From Acidobacteriota bacterium (GTDB lineage: Bacteria; Acidobacteriota; Terriglobia; Terriglobales; Acidobacteriaceae): a DNA stretch of 32,715 nt. The notes below the pieces were generated by a model, which had not been told where the DNA came from, searched no databases, and worked only from the letters and a program-made list of their open reading frames with translations. Made by a program: the position numbers and the translations under genes. Numbering within the stretch: position 1 is the first letter of the stretch; the number at the start of each line of letters is the position of its first letter. The stretch is taken from contig JABCYV010000025.1 in the NCBI GenBank assembly GCA_013290025.1, positions 1 through 32,715 on the forward strand, given 5' to 3'. This document shows positions 7,815 to 17,577 of this stretch, piece after piece.

Positions 7815-7844
7815 ATAATAGGAATGGTTGATGATTACTTTCAA
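7815..7844 (-). promoter_or_regulatory. Candidate sigma-70 type promoter of the PilZ gene
   Basis: On the minus strand TTGAAA (7844-7839; five of six matches to TTGACA) is followed after 18 bases by TATTAT (7820-7815; five of six matches to TATAAT). The expected start of transcription is about 27 bases before the PilZ ATG. This is one of the best hexamer pairs in the window. Confidence 0.5.
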
Positions 7845-7897
7845 ATTACGAAGGTAAGTCCCTCCAGGCTGGCACGCTTCGTGGCAAAGACAAGCAA

Positions 7898-9337
7898 CTA
7901 GCCAACGGGCACGCTAAAATAAAAGACGGAGCCGTGTCCGAGTTGGCTAGTCACTCCAATTCGGCCGGAGTGCGCTTCAACAATAGCTTTAGCAATAGCC
8001 AAACCCATGCCGGTTCCCTGCACGCGAAGCCGTTGATTCCTTCCTCGGTAAAACTTCTCGAAGATTAGGGATTGCTCGAAGTCGTCAATGCCAGGACCGC
8101 GATCCGCCACGCTGATAGTCAACACTCCGTTCTTGACCTCTCCGGTGACGTAGATCGGGGCTTCCGGTGGAGAGTATTTTGCAGCATTTTCCAGAAGCTG
8201 CATCAGGACTTCTTTGATTCGTCCCGAGTCGATACGGACCGGCGGCAAATCGGAAACAAGACGCACCTCCACCGGACGCGCACTTAAGAGCTGCTTGGAT
8301 TCGCGGACAGCTTCCTCGATAACTTCCTCGATGTTATGCGGCTCCAGTCTCAACTCAACCTGGTTTGCGTCGAGTTGGGCCATCTCGGCGGCTTCGCCCA
8401 CCAATCGATTGAGCCGGTCACTCTCTTCGTTGATGACGGTCAACAACTCATGGCGTGGAGCCGGGTCGAGGTTCGGGCTGCCGAGCAGCGAAGTAACCGA
8501 AGCTTTAATGGCAGTTAGAGGAGTGCGGAACTCGTGCGTCACCGAATCCAGCAAGATGGACCTCAGTTGCTCACTCTCGCGCGCGGCCTCGGCGCGGCCC
8601 AGTTTCTCTATGGCCCCGGCCCTTTCGATAGCGATTGCAATCAGGCTGCCCAGGGCTTCAAGAGTTTCACGAGACAGCAGCACGCCGGAGATGCCCATGC
8701 TGCCAACCACGCGCGCACCCATCCGCAGAGGCATGAAGGCGACCTGGTTCTGCGCGTCAACCCTGGGCTCACCCCGCATACAGACCATCTGCAGATCGTG
8801 GAGTTCGAGACCATCGGTTCCGGGACCAGAGCGATAGACGTCGGGGCGGTTCGGGAGTGAAACGGCCGCGGCCTTTCCCCCAAAAGAATCCAGAATATAA
8901 CCTGGTATCGCGTTCAGAAGTTCAGCCACATTGTCACTTGAGAGCAGGTGCTGACTGAATCCGTAGAGGCGTTCGACGTCGCGACGTCGCTCGTTAGCGT
9001 TGCGAGCTTCCCGGCGGGCGCGCTCCGACAAATCACTGGCAATCAGTGCGGTCACCAGGAAGGCAAATAGTGCCACCCAATTCTGGGGATCTGCAATCGC
9101 GAATGTTCCAAAGGGAGGAAGGAAATAGTAATTGAATGCTGCAGCCGCAACGATCGCCGTGAACACGGCAGGCCGCAAGCCCCAGGTCGCGGAAAGGATC
9201 AGAACGCCAAGCAGAAAGGTCAAAGCCACTGTCGTGGGATTTACTTTGACTATTGTGTGATAGGCAAAAACGATTACGAAGACCAGGGCTGCCGACGTGG
9301 CATAACGCAGAACTGACTTGATCACCTTCTGTTGCAC
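7898..9337 (-). CDS. kdpD: Split KdpD, C-terminal half: membrane, GAF and histidine kinase domains
   Basis: This gene encodes the second half of a KdpD sensor. Four TM segments of the DUF4118 type lie at roughly 11-28, 36-52, 57-72 and 87-103. A GAF-like region follows (about 125-245). The kinase core has the H-box DSVTHEFRTPL (His268 from the start used), the N-box LMQLLENAAKYSPP, G1 ADRGPGID, F-box FEKFYRG and G2 GTGMGLAIAKAIVEAHSG. It lacks the KdpD Walker and USP domains, which are encoded divergently at 9393. The start is uncertain: the open frame runs to 9490 and would overlap that divergent gene by about 98 bases; GTG 9337 is used because the DUF4118 region begins there. No strong ribosome site marks any start. 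Its partner is probably the KdpE encoded at 10523. Confidence 0.85.
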   Translation of the reverse strand: MQQKVIKSVLRYATSAALVFVIVFAYHTIVKVNPTTVALTFLLGVLILSATWGLRPAVFTAIVAAAAFNYYFLPPFGTFAIADPQNWVALFAFLVTALIASDLSERARREARNANERRRDVERLYGFSQHLLSSDNVAELLNAIPGYILDSFGGKAAAVSLPNRPDVYRSGPGTDGLELHDLQMVCMRGEPRVDAQNQVAFMPLRMGARVVGSMGISGVLLSRETLEALGSLIAIAIERAGAIEKLGRAEAARESEQLRSILLDSVTHEFRTPLTAIKASVTSLLGSPNLDPAPRHELLTVINEESDRLNRLVGEAAEMAQLDANQVELRLEPHNIEEVIEEAVRESKQLLSARPVEVRLVSDLPPVRIDSGRIKEVLMQLLENAAKYSPPEAPIYVTGEVKNGVLTISVADRGPGIDDFEQSLIFEKFYRGRNQRLRVQGTGMGLAIAKAIVEAHSGRIGVTSQLGHGSVFYFSVPVG

Positions 9338-9392
9338 GAGCCGATTGTAGCTGACATCGACAATTCCACGAGGCTCGACGACAATAAGCGCG

Positions 9393-10514
9393 ATGCCCAA
9401 AACTCCTGAGCAATGGCTGGAAGCGGCCGCACCGACGAAGAAGGGTGGCATCTTAAAGCTGTTTCTCGGATATGCGCCGGGCGTGGGCAAAACCTATAGC
9501 ATGCTGAGCGAGGCGATCCGCCGCCACAGCCGTGGTGAAGATGTCGTCATCGGCATGATTGAAACTCACGGACGTAAGGCGACTGCGGACCTCGCGGGCC
9601 AGCTGGAGACCATCCCCAGAAAGAAGCTGGATTACAAGGGCGCAATTTTTGAGGAGATGGATGTTGACGCCATCCTGGCACGCAAGCCGCAGGTCGTATT
9701 AGTCGACGAGTTGGCCCACACCAACGTTGAGGGCAGCAAACACCGAAAGCGTTACGAAGACATCTACGAACTTCTCGACGCCGGCATGGATGTACTTTCG
9801 ACCATGAACATTCAGCATCTGGAGAGTGTCACTCCGACGGTGCAAAACATTACCGGAATCCAAGTGCGGGAAACCGTGCCGGATTGGGTACTGAAGCGGG
9901 TCGATGAAGTGGTGATGTCTGATCTGACACCGGAAGCACTGCAAAACCGGATGCGGAGGGGAGACGTCTATCCCCTCGATAGAGTGGGTCGCGCCTTGGA
10001 CAACTTCTTTCGCCAGGGAAACCTTATTGCATTGCGAGAACTGGCGCTGCGCCAAGTCGCCCACGCGGTAGACCGGAGTCTGGAATCCTACCTAGGAAAG
10101 GAGGAGACGGGCAGGACGGTTGCGGTCCGAGAGCGAATTGCAGTTTGCATCAGCTCCAATCCAGCCGCTCAGTATCTGATCGCGCGGGGAGCGCGTATGG
10201 CCCAGGCCATTGATGCCGAACTATACGTCTGCTACGTAGATCTGGGCCAGGACGGTGCGGACGCGAACCAGAAGACGCTAAACGCCAACATTCTGTTCGC
10301 CGAAAATGTGGGCGCCACGGTGGTGCGGCTGAAGGGCAAGAGTGTTGGTCAGACAGTAGCTGAGTTTGTCCACGAGAAGCACATTACTCAAGTCGTCTTC
10401 GGCCGAACCGCGACCCGCGGGTGGAAAAGATATTTTTACCTCTCCGCTATTCATCAGTTCTTGCGTGGCGCTCCTGCCGTGGACGTCCACATCGTCACGC
10501 AGGATCCAGACTGA
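9393..10514 (+). CDS. kdpD: Split KdpD, N-terminal half: KdpD ATP-binding and USP domains
   Basis: The 373-residue protein matches the cytoplasmic N-terminal part of KdpD. LKLFLGYAPGVGKTYSML holds the Walker A (G26-T34), VVLVDELAHTN the Walker B, and SKHRKRYEDIYELLDAGMDVLSTMNIQHLES is the family signature. A universal-stress-protein-like domain covers about 245-373 (RIAVCISSNPAAQYLIARGARMA...). It ends before any membrane helix, so it must act as a separate soluble subunit with the membrane half encoded on the other strand. In intact KdpD these domains modulate the kinase/phosphatase balance. kdpE begins eight bases after the stop, so the two are probably translated from one message. No good ribosome site precedes ATG 9393. 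Confidence 0.92.
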   Translation: MPKTPEQWLEAAAPTKKGGILKLFLGYAPGVGKTYSMLSEAIRRHSRGEDVVIGMIETHGRKATADLAGQLETIPRKKLDYKGAIFEEMDVDAILARKPQVVLVDELAHTNVEGSKHRKRYEDIYELLDAGMDVLSTMNIQHLESVTPTVQNITGIQVRETVPDWVLKRVDEVVMSDLTPEALQNRMRRGDVYPLDRVGRALDNFFRQGNLIALRELALRQVAHAVDRSLESYLGKEETGRTVAVRERIAVCISSNPAAQYLIARGARMAQAIDAELYVCYVDLGQDGADANQKTLNANILFAENVGATVVRLKGKSVGQTVAEFVHEKHITQVVFGRTATRGWKRYFYLSAIHQFLRGAPAVDVHIVTQDPD

Positions 10515-10522
10515 TTCCCCCC

Positions 10523-11215
10523 ATGACCGAACACCGGCGCATCTTAGTGGTTGACGACGAACCCCAGATCACTCGGGTTCTGCGCACTGCCCTTTCCAGC
10601 CAGGGATATGACATTCGCGTGGCGAACGACGGTGAAACCGCGCTGGAGATCATGAAGGACTGGACCCCCGATCTGGTAATCACCGACCTGTCGATGCCCA
10701 ACATGGATGGGTTGGAACTGTGCCGCCGATTGCGGCTTTCAACCAAGATTCCGATCATCGTGCTTTCCGTTAAGGGAGAGGAAAGGACCAAAGTTCAGGC
10801 GCTGGACGCCGGTGCCGACGACTACGTTACCAAGCCATTCGGGATCGAGGAACTGCTGGCCCGTGTACGTGCCAGTCTGCGTCGCCTTCCCCTGGACAGC
10901 GAGCAAGCGTCGGCGATTGAGATTGGTGATTTCCGAATCGATTTGGCTGCCCACAAAGTCGCGGTTCGTCGTCGCGAGGTGCACCTCACTCCCAAGGAAT
11001 TCGATTTGCTGGTTTACCTTGCGCGCCATCCTAGCAAAGTAGTAACCCACCGGACATTGCTAAGCGCGATTTGGGGTGGCCAGAGCACAGAACAGGTTGA
11101 GTATCTTCGAGTATTTGTTGGTCAGCTCCGCAAGAAGCTGGAACCGGAAACGTCGTCCCCCCGCTACATTGTTACTGAACCCTGGGTTGGATATCGCTTC
11201 GAGCCCGGCGAGTGA
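10523..11215 (+). CDS. kdpE: Response regulator KdpE
   Basis: A 230-residue OmpR/PhoB-class regulator. The receiver is complete: acidic pair D11-D12, acceptor D55 (LVITDLSMP), S82 and K104 (TKPF). The winged helix (about 130-228) includes VHLTPKEFDLLVYLARHPSKVVTHRTLLSAIWG and VEYLRVFVGQLRKKLEP...EPWVGYRF, the E-P-x-x-G-Y-R-F ending being characteristic of KdpE. ATG 10523 is used; the open frame runs further upstream inside kdpD and has no start signal. It lies eight bases after the kdpD N-terminal gene and upstream of the kdp structural genes. It should activate kdp transcription when phosphorylated under K+ limitation or osmotic stress; likely binding sites are at 11244-11280 and 11598-11634. 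Confidence 0.95.
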   Translation: MTEHRRILVVDDEPQITRVLRTALSSQGYDIRVANDGETALEIMKDWTPDLVITDLSMPNMDGLELCRRLRLSTKIPIIVLSVKGEERTKVQALDAGADDYVTKPFGIEELLARVRASLRRLPLDSEQASAIEIGDFRIDLAAHKVAVRRREVHLTPKEFDLLVYLARHPSKVVTHRTLLSAIWGGQSTEQVEYLRVFVGQLRKKLEPETSSPRYIVTEPWVGYRFEPGE

Positions 11216-11243
11216 ACTTCCCATTTTCAGCCGGATGCCTCTT

Positions 11244-11280
11244 TGACGAACATTCTACGAAGTCTTTATTCAATCCTTAC
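11244..11280 (+). promoter_or_regulatory. Candidate KdpE-type operator 1, four half-sites at 11-bp steps
   Basis: TGAC, CTAC, TTAT and TTAC start at 11244, 11255, 11266 and 11277, exactly 11 bases apart. The last two sit in TCTTTATTCAATCCTTAC, which matches operator 2 at 15 of 18 positions. OmpR/PhoB-class proteins bind direct repeats of about 11 bp, so this geometry fits KdpE. The site lies about 40 bases upstream of ATG 11321 of the small His-rich ORF. Confidence 0.5.
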
Positions 11281-11320
11281 GGGTTTTATTATCCAATCAG
11301 ATGAAGTTGAAAGGAATCTT

Positions 11321-11578
11321 ATGTCATCGATTCACAATGTATCCGCGGAAGATTTGGCTAAACTTTTTCATCACTATCACGAGGCTCTTGAACATGACTT
11401 CCACGGTCATGCGAGCCGGCAAGCGGATTTTTCCTGGGAGCAGGTTCCTCAAAACGAACGCAGACTGATGATCGCGGCGGCGCGGTTGACACTGCTGGAA
11501 CTGGCTGCGAACTCTGAGATGGAGCAAGCCAATCGCCAGTATTTCGCCAAACCCGGCGAAGCGGATTGGGGTTGCTAG
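11321..11578 (+). CDS. Small His-rich protein of unknown function in the kdp locus
   Basis: The protein has 85 residues from ATG 11321, chosen because AAAGGA lies six to eight bases upstream; the frame to 11243 adds 26 residues with no start signal and would cover operator 1. It appears soluble and mostly helical: SAEDLAKLFHHYHEALEHDFHGHASRQ, then NERRLMIAAARLTLLELAAN. Seven His residues fall within about 22 positions. I do not recognise a family. The position between kdpE and the porin-like gene, behind a KdpE-like operator, suggests it is part of the K+ response. Metal binding by the His cluster is possible but only a guess. Confidence 0.7.
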   Translation: MSSIHNVSAEDLAKLFHHYHEALEHDFHGHASRQADFSWEQVPQNERRLMIAAARLTLLELAANSEMEQANRQYFAKPGEADWGC

Positions 11579-11597
11579 ATTCCCAAGTCGGTTTTCT

Positions 11598-11634
11598 TTA
11601 CGAAATCCTTACAAACCGCTTAGCCCATTTTTAC
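11598..11634 (+). promoter_or_regulatory. Candidate KdpE-type operator 2, four half-sites at 11-bp steps
   Basis: TTAC, TTAC, TTAG and TTAC start at 11598, 11609, 11620 and 11631, exactly 11 bases apart. The segment TCTTTACGAAATCCTTAC (11595-11612) matches operator 1 at 15 of 18 positions. TCAAAT at 11646-11651 is a possible -10 element just downstream, as expected when a PhoB-class activator replaces the -35 box. It precedes the porin-like gene and the kdpFABC genes. Confidence 0.55.
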
Positions 11635-11849
11635 GCCTGCAATTGTCAAATGATGTTTGCGGAGTATCCGTCAAAATTTGTGTCCGGGCGGTCACCATGA
11701 AACTGGTCTTCGCATCTTTATGTGTAGGCGCGGCGGTTTTCATGCTGCGCTTTCTGGTCGCCTTGCTGAGAGAAGTAAGGAACCTCTCGCAACGACCGGA
11801 AAGAGTTTATTTTGCGAAGTTCAATCCATCCAAGCGACGAGGAGAACTT

Positions 11850-13541
11850 ATGGTGATGAATCCTGAGGCGTGTAAAAGCAAATCTTCCATAAAAGCTGGC
11901 AAGCGAATGGCCCTCATTGCGCTAGCTGCGACGTGGCTCGTGCTTCCACTTCATGGTCAACAAGCAAGCGACGCCGCTTCTATCAACGGAGCGAGTTCAG
12001 CCGAGCCGCAGGGGACCGCTACGGATCAGCAGTCGCAGCAAGAGATTATGGACGAACTGGCGGCGATGAAGAAACGCATCGAACAGCTCGAAGGGGAACT
12101 CAAGAAGCATGAAGCAGAAGGACAACCCACCACGGTCGTCCACACGGCCAAGGCGGGCACACCGCTGGCCGCCCCTCCGGGTACTTTTGCCGCGACCGCT
12201 GCTTCCGCGGAAGCCGTAGCAGTGGCGGCGCCGCCCGCCACTTCGGAGACCAAGCCGGCCAAAGCAGAGCCATTCGCTTTCGCCGACTGGACCTGGCTGA
12301 ATGGCAACCCACGAACCAAGGAACCCGCTTTTGACTCAAAGTTTTTCACTCCCGAAATCCGCGCGGACGTTGCCTACCACTACGACTTCAACCATCCCAA
12401 GGACGATACGATTGGCGGTTCAAGCGAAGTATTTCGCTCGAATGAAGTTAGCCTTACGCACCTGGGTGTGGGTGGAGATTTTCACTACGACCACGTTCGT
12501 GCACGCGTGCTCAGCCAGATAGGTTTGTATTCAACCGCAACGCCGCGCAACGACGCCAGCACTGCGCGGGGGCAATGGGATCTGGCCAACGCCTACCGGT
12601 ATGTCAACGAGGCCTATGGTGGCTATCACTTCGATGCGCTGCATGGCATCAACGTCGATGCCGGCATCTTCCTGTCGTACGTAGGCCTGTTCAGCTTTTA
12701 TCAATTTGATAACTGGGCTTATCAACCTTCTTACGTCTCTTCGAACACACCCTGGTTCTTCACCGGAATGCGCATCCAGGTATTTCCCACCGAGAAGTTG
12801 AAGATCGAGCCCTGGATCATCAACGGATGGCAGTCCTACGGGCGATTCAATGGCCGGCTGGGTTTTGGTGGGCAGATCCTATATCGGCCTACTGGTTGGC
12901 TTGAGATTCTTTCGAACAATTACGGGGCAGGTGCGGACGCGCTAGGCATTCCCACCCGCACTCGCTATCACACGGACAACAGCGTTGAAGTGAAGTACTA
13001 CGACCATCCGGAGCGCTTCTTGGACAAGATGGCCTTCTCGCTTACAGGTGACGCAGGCTGTGAGAGCGGTGGTGGCGTGAATTGCACGGGCAATCGCAAG
13101 AATGCGCAAGGACAGGTCGTGGCCTTCAAGCAAAGCTTCCTCGGTTTCATGCTTTACAACCGCTGGTGGTTCCACAAAGATCGTTACGGCTTTACGCTGG
13201 GCGGCGGAAAGATCAACAACCCCGGCCGTTACCTCGTGCTGCTGCCGCCAATCAACGGCGCAACCGCAGCTTCGGGAACACCTTACTTCACCGAGAATCC
13301 CGGCGATCCGTTCAAGGCGTGGGATATGTCCGCGACCTATGACTACATGCCAAGCCAGTACATCACCTTCCGGTGGGAGTTCAATCATCGCCACGCCAAT
13401 GTGCCCTATTGGAGCGGCCCGGGCGGGATTACGCCTGCGGGAGGCAATCAAGGTCCGGCGGGCTCGATGGTGACTGGCTTCATACCGGATCTGCGCCATA
13501 CCGAAGACCGGGCCACTATGGCGATCCTGGTGAAGTTCTAA
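11850..13541 (+). CDS. Outer-membrane beta-barrel (porin-like) protein of the kdp operon
   Basis: The protein has 563 residues from ATG 11850, where GAGGAG lies upstream. A basic N-terminus and signal peptide (KAGKRMALIALAATWLVLPLHGQQA) lead into a Ser/Ala linker. A coiled coil follows (QQEIMDELAAMKKRIEQLEGELKKHEAEG, about residues 63-91), then an Ala-rich linker and a barrel of about 400 residues. The barrel shows alternating aromatic strands such as VAYHYDFNH, LSQIGLYSTA, WIINGWQSYGRF, FTLGGGKINNPG and FRWEFNHRHANVPYW, and ends in TMAILVKF with a C-terminal Phe as in outer-membrane proteins. The coiled coil may anchor to peptidoglycan. It may admit K+ to the periplasm for Kdp; this is inferred from position only. 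The same frame stays open upstream to 11643 and could encode an extra membrane segment from ATG 11697. Confidence 0.82.
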   Translation: MVMNPEACKSKSSIKAGKRMALIALAATWLVLPLHGQQASDAASINGASSAEPQGTATDQQSQQEIMDELAAMKKRIEQLEGELKKHEAEGQPTTVVHTAKAGTPLAAPPGTFAATAASAEAVAVAAPPATSETKPAKAEPFAFADWTWLNGNPRTKEPAFDSKFFTPEIRADVAYHYDFNHPKDDTIGGSSEVFRSNEVSLTHLGVGGDFHYDHVRARVLSQIGLYSTATPRNDASTARGQWDLANAYRYVNEAYGGYHFDALHGINVDAGIFLSYVGLFSFYQFDNWAYQPSYVSSNTPWFFTGMRIQVFPTEKLKIEPWIINGWQSYGRFNGRLGFGGQILYRPTGWLEILSNNYGAGADALGIPTRTRYHTDNSVEVKYYDHPERFLDKMAFSLTGDAGCESGGGVNCTGNRKNAQGQVVAFKQSFLGFMLYNRWWFHKDRYGFTLGGGKINNPGRYLVLLPPINGATAASGTPYFTENPGDPFKAWDMSATYDYMPSQYITFRWEFNHRHANVPYWSGPGGITPAGGNQGPAGSMVTGFIPDLRHTEDRATMAILVKF

Positions 13542-13557
13542 GCACGGGAGAGAAAGT

Positions 13558-13644
13558 ATGCAAGACCTTATTTGGATCGCTGTCACCATCGCATTCTTTC
13601 TGATTGCGATTGCTTATGTGCGGTTTTGCGATCGGATTCACTGA
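13558..13644 (+). CDS. 28-aa single-TM peptide upstream of kdpF
   Basis: ATG 13558 opens a 28-codon frame encoding MQDLIWIAVTIAFFLIAIAY followed by VRFCDRIH. GGAGAGAAAG lies just upstream as ribosome site. One TM helix (4-20) ends in the short polar tail VRFCDRIH. Small peptides with a similar Y-V-R-x-C-D ending lie next to kdpF in other bacteria as far as I recall, usually left unannotated. It is tightly spaced between the porin-like gene (16 bases) and kdpF (10 bases), so co-translation with the Kdp complex is likely. A role as an accessory Kdp subunit is inference. Confidence 0.65.
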   Translation: MQDLIWIAVTIAFFLIAIAYVRFCDRIH

Positions 13645-13654
13645 GGTGAATGTC

Positions 13655-13744
13655 ATGAATCTTGAATCAATTCTCATGTTAGTTGTGAGTGTCCTGTTGA
13701 TGATCTATCTGCTGTATGCCCTGTTGCAGCCGGAGAAATTCTGA
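13655..13744 (+). CDS. kdpF: Potassium-transporting ATPase subunit KdpF
   Basis: ATG 13655 opens a 29-codon frame: MNLESILMLVVSVLLMIYLL then YALLQPEKF. A single TM helix followed by Y-A-L-L-x-P-E-K-F is the hallmark of KdpF, the small stabilising subunit of the Kdp complex. GAGGTGA precedes the start. The stop is two bases before the kdpA ATG, which implies translational coupling. An out-of-frame ATG at 13650 reads only two codons. Confidence 0.88.
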   Translation: MNLESILMLVVSVLLMIYLLYALLQPEKF

Positions 13745-13746
13745 AC

Positions 13747-15519
13747 ATGACCGCGAACGGCTGGCTGCAGATCATTGTGTTCCTGGTGCTGATATTCGCG
13801 GTCACCAAGCCGATGGGGGCATTCATGGCTCGGGTCTTCAACCGCGAGCGCACGTTCCTTGATCCTATTGCCCGGCCCATCGAACGTTTGCTATACCGCA
13901 TGACCGGCGTCGACGAGAACCAGGAGATGCGCTGGACAGAGTATGCCGTCGCTATGCTGCTGTTCAGCGGCGTTTCCATGCTGGTGCTGTATTTGATCGA
14001 GCGCCTCCAGCAGCACCTGCCCTGGAATCCGCAGAGATTCGGGGCGGTCGCTCAAGACCTGGCCTTCAATACCGCTGCATCCTTTACCACCAACACCAAC
14101 TGGCAGAACTACTCTGGCGAGACCACGATGAGCTATCTCACCCAGATGGCCGGTCTGGCCTATCACAACTTCGCTTCGGCTGCTGTCGGTATCGCGCTCG
14201 CTATAGCTTTCGTTCGCGGCGTCGCACGGCGAGAAAAGGAAACGATCGGCAATTTCTGGGTCGACATTACGCGCGCCACCCTGTGGGTCCTGCTGCCGAT
14301 GTGCATCGTCTACGCCATGGCATTAGTTTCGCAAGGAGTCGTGCAGAACCTGAAATCCTATGACACCGTGAAGCTGATCGAGCCGCAGCAAGTGCAGAAA
14401 ACTGGGTCCGACGGAAAAACCACTAGCCAGACCGTGACGGAACAGGTCATCGCGCAAGGTCCCGTAGCGTCGCAAGAAGCCATTAAGATGCTAGGCACGA
14501 ACGGCGGCGGCTTCTTCAACGCCAACAGTTCCCATCCCTTCGAGAATCCGACACCGATCAGCAATTTCCTGGAGATGCTTTCTATTTTCGTCATCCCCGC
14601 CGGCCTAACCTACACATTGGGGCGAATGACCGGCTCACAACGTCACGGCTGGGCGGTATGGGCAGCGATGGCGTTCTTATTCCTGGCCGGAGTCACGACG
14701 GCTTACTGGGCGGAGGCGCGTGGCAACCCGCTGCTGACGGGGGTGGATCAGCGGGTGAGCACTTTACAGTCGGGCGGCAACATGGAAGGCAAAGAAGTGC
14801 GCTTTGGCATTGCCGATTCGGCACTATTTGCCACGGTCACTACGGACGCGAGCTGCGGTGCCATTAATAGCTGGCATGATTCTTACACTCCGCTGGGAGG
14901 CATGGTTCCGCTGGTCAATATCATGCTGAGCGAAACCGTGTTCGGAGGCGTAGGAGCCGGACTGTACGGCATTCTGATCTACGTGGTCCTGGCCGTGTTC
15001 ATCGCCGGCTTGATGGTAGGTCGAACCCCAGAGTACTTGGGCAAGAAGATCGAAGCCTACGATGTGAAGATGGCGATGCTGGTGACGCTGGTTTTTCCGC
15101 TCGTGATTCTTGCACTTACGGCCATTTCATCGGTGAAGGGGTTTGGAACGTCCAGCATCAGCAATCCCGGTCCCCACGGTCTCACGCAAATCCTTTACGC
15201 CTTCACCTCCATGGCAGGCAATAACGGCTCCGCCTTCGGAGGACTCAACGGGAACACGCTCTGGTACAACACGGCGGGCGCAATGACCATGCTAGCGGGC
15301 CGATTCTTCATGATCATTCCCATGCTGGCCATTGCCGGAAATCTGGCGAAGAAGAGATATATTCCGCCTTCGCTGGGCACGTTTCCCGTGACTACGCCAC
15401 TGTTCAGCGTGTTGCTGGTCGGCGTGATTCTGATTGTAGGTGCCTTGACCTTTTTCCCGGCGTTGAGCCTGGGACCCATACTCGAGCACTTGTTGATGTC
15501 GGCCGGCAAGACTTTCTGA
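13747..15519 (+). CDS. kdpA: Potassium-transporting ATPase subunit KdpA (K+ channel-like)
   Basis: The 590-residue polytopic inner-membrane protein binds and conducts K+ in the KdpFABC pump. All four pore-loop regions of the KdpA superfamily are visible: TNTNWQNYSGETTMSYLTQM, LGTNGGGFFNANSSHPFENP, CGAINSWHDSYTPLGGMVPL and AGNNGSAFGGLNGNTLWYN. Starting with a TM segment at about 8-26, ten helices can be followed. Length is normal for the family (about 560-600). Loop QKTGSDGKTTSQTVTEQ (about 215-235) in the periplasmic region is typical. The start ATG 13747 lies two bases after the kdpF stop, and kdpB follows six bases after its own stop. Confidence 0.97.
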   Translation: MTANGWLQIIVFLVLIFAVTKPMGAFMARVFNRERTFLDPIARPIERLLYRMTGVDENQEMRWTEYAVAMLLFSGVSMLVLYLIERLQQHLPWNPQRFGAVAQDLAFNTAASFTTNTNWQNYSGETTMSYLTQMAGLAYHNFASAAVGIALAIAFVRGVARREKETIGNFWVDITRATLWVLLPMCIVYAMALVSQGVVQNLKSYDTVKLIEPQQVQKTGSDGKTTSQTVTEQVIAQGPVASQEAIKMLGTNGGGFFNANSSHPFENPTPISNFLEMLSIFVIPAGLTYTLGRMTGSQRHGWAVWAAMAFLFLAGVTTAYWAEARGNPLLTGVDQRVSTLQSGGNMEGKEVRFGIADSALFATVTTDASCGAINSWHDSYTPLGGMVPLVNIMLSETVFGGVGAGLYGILIYVVLAVFIAGLMVGRTPEYLGKKIEAYDVKMAMLVTLVFPLVILALTAISSVKGFGTSSISNPGPHGLTQILYAFTSMAGNNGSAFGGLNGNTLWYNTAGAMTMLAGRFFMIIPMLAIAGNLAKKRYIPPSLGTFPVTTPLFSVLLVGVILIVGALTFFPALSLGPILEHLLMSAGKTF

Positions 15520-15525
15520 GGAGCT

Positions 15526-17568
<2,043 letters not shown>

Positions 17569-17577
17569 AGGGTTGTT

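Noticed and set aside
10127-10260. c-di-AMP binding by the USP domain of the KdpD half.
   Set aside because: The serine-rich start (CISSNP) is there, but the second part of the known motif (F-T-A-x-Y) reads L-Y-V-C-Y, so the match is too weak.
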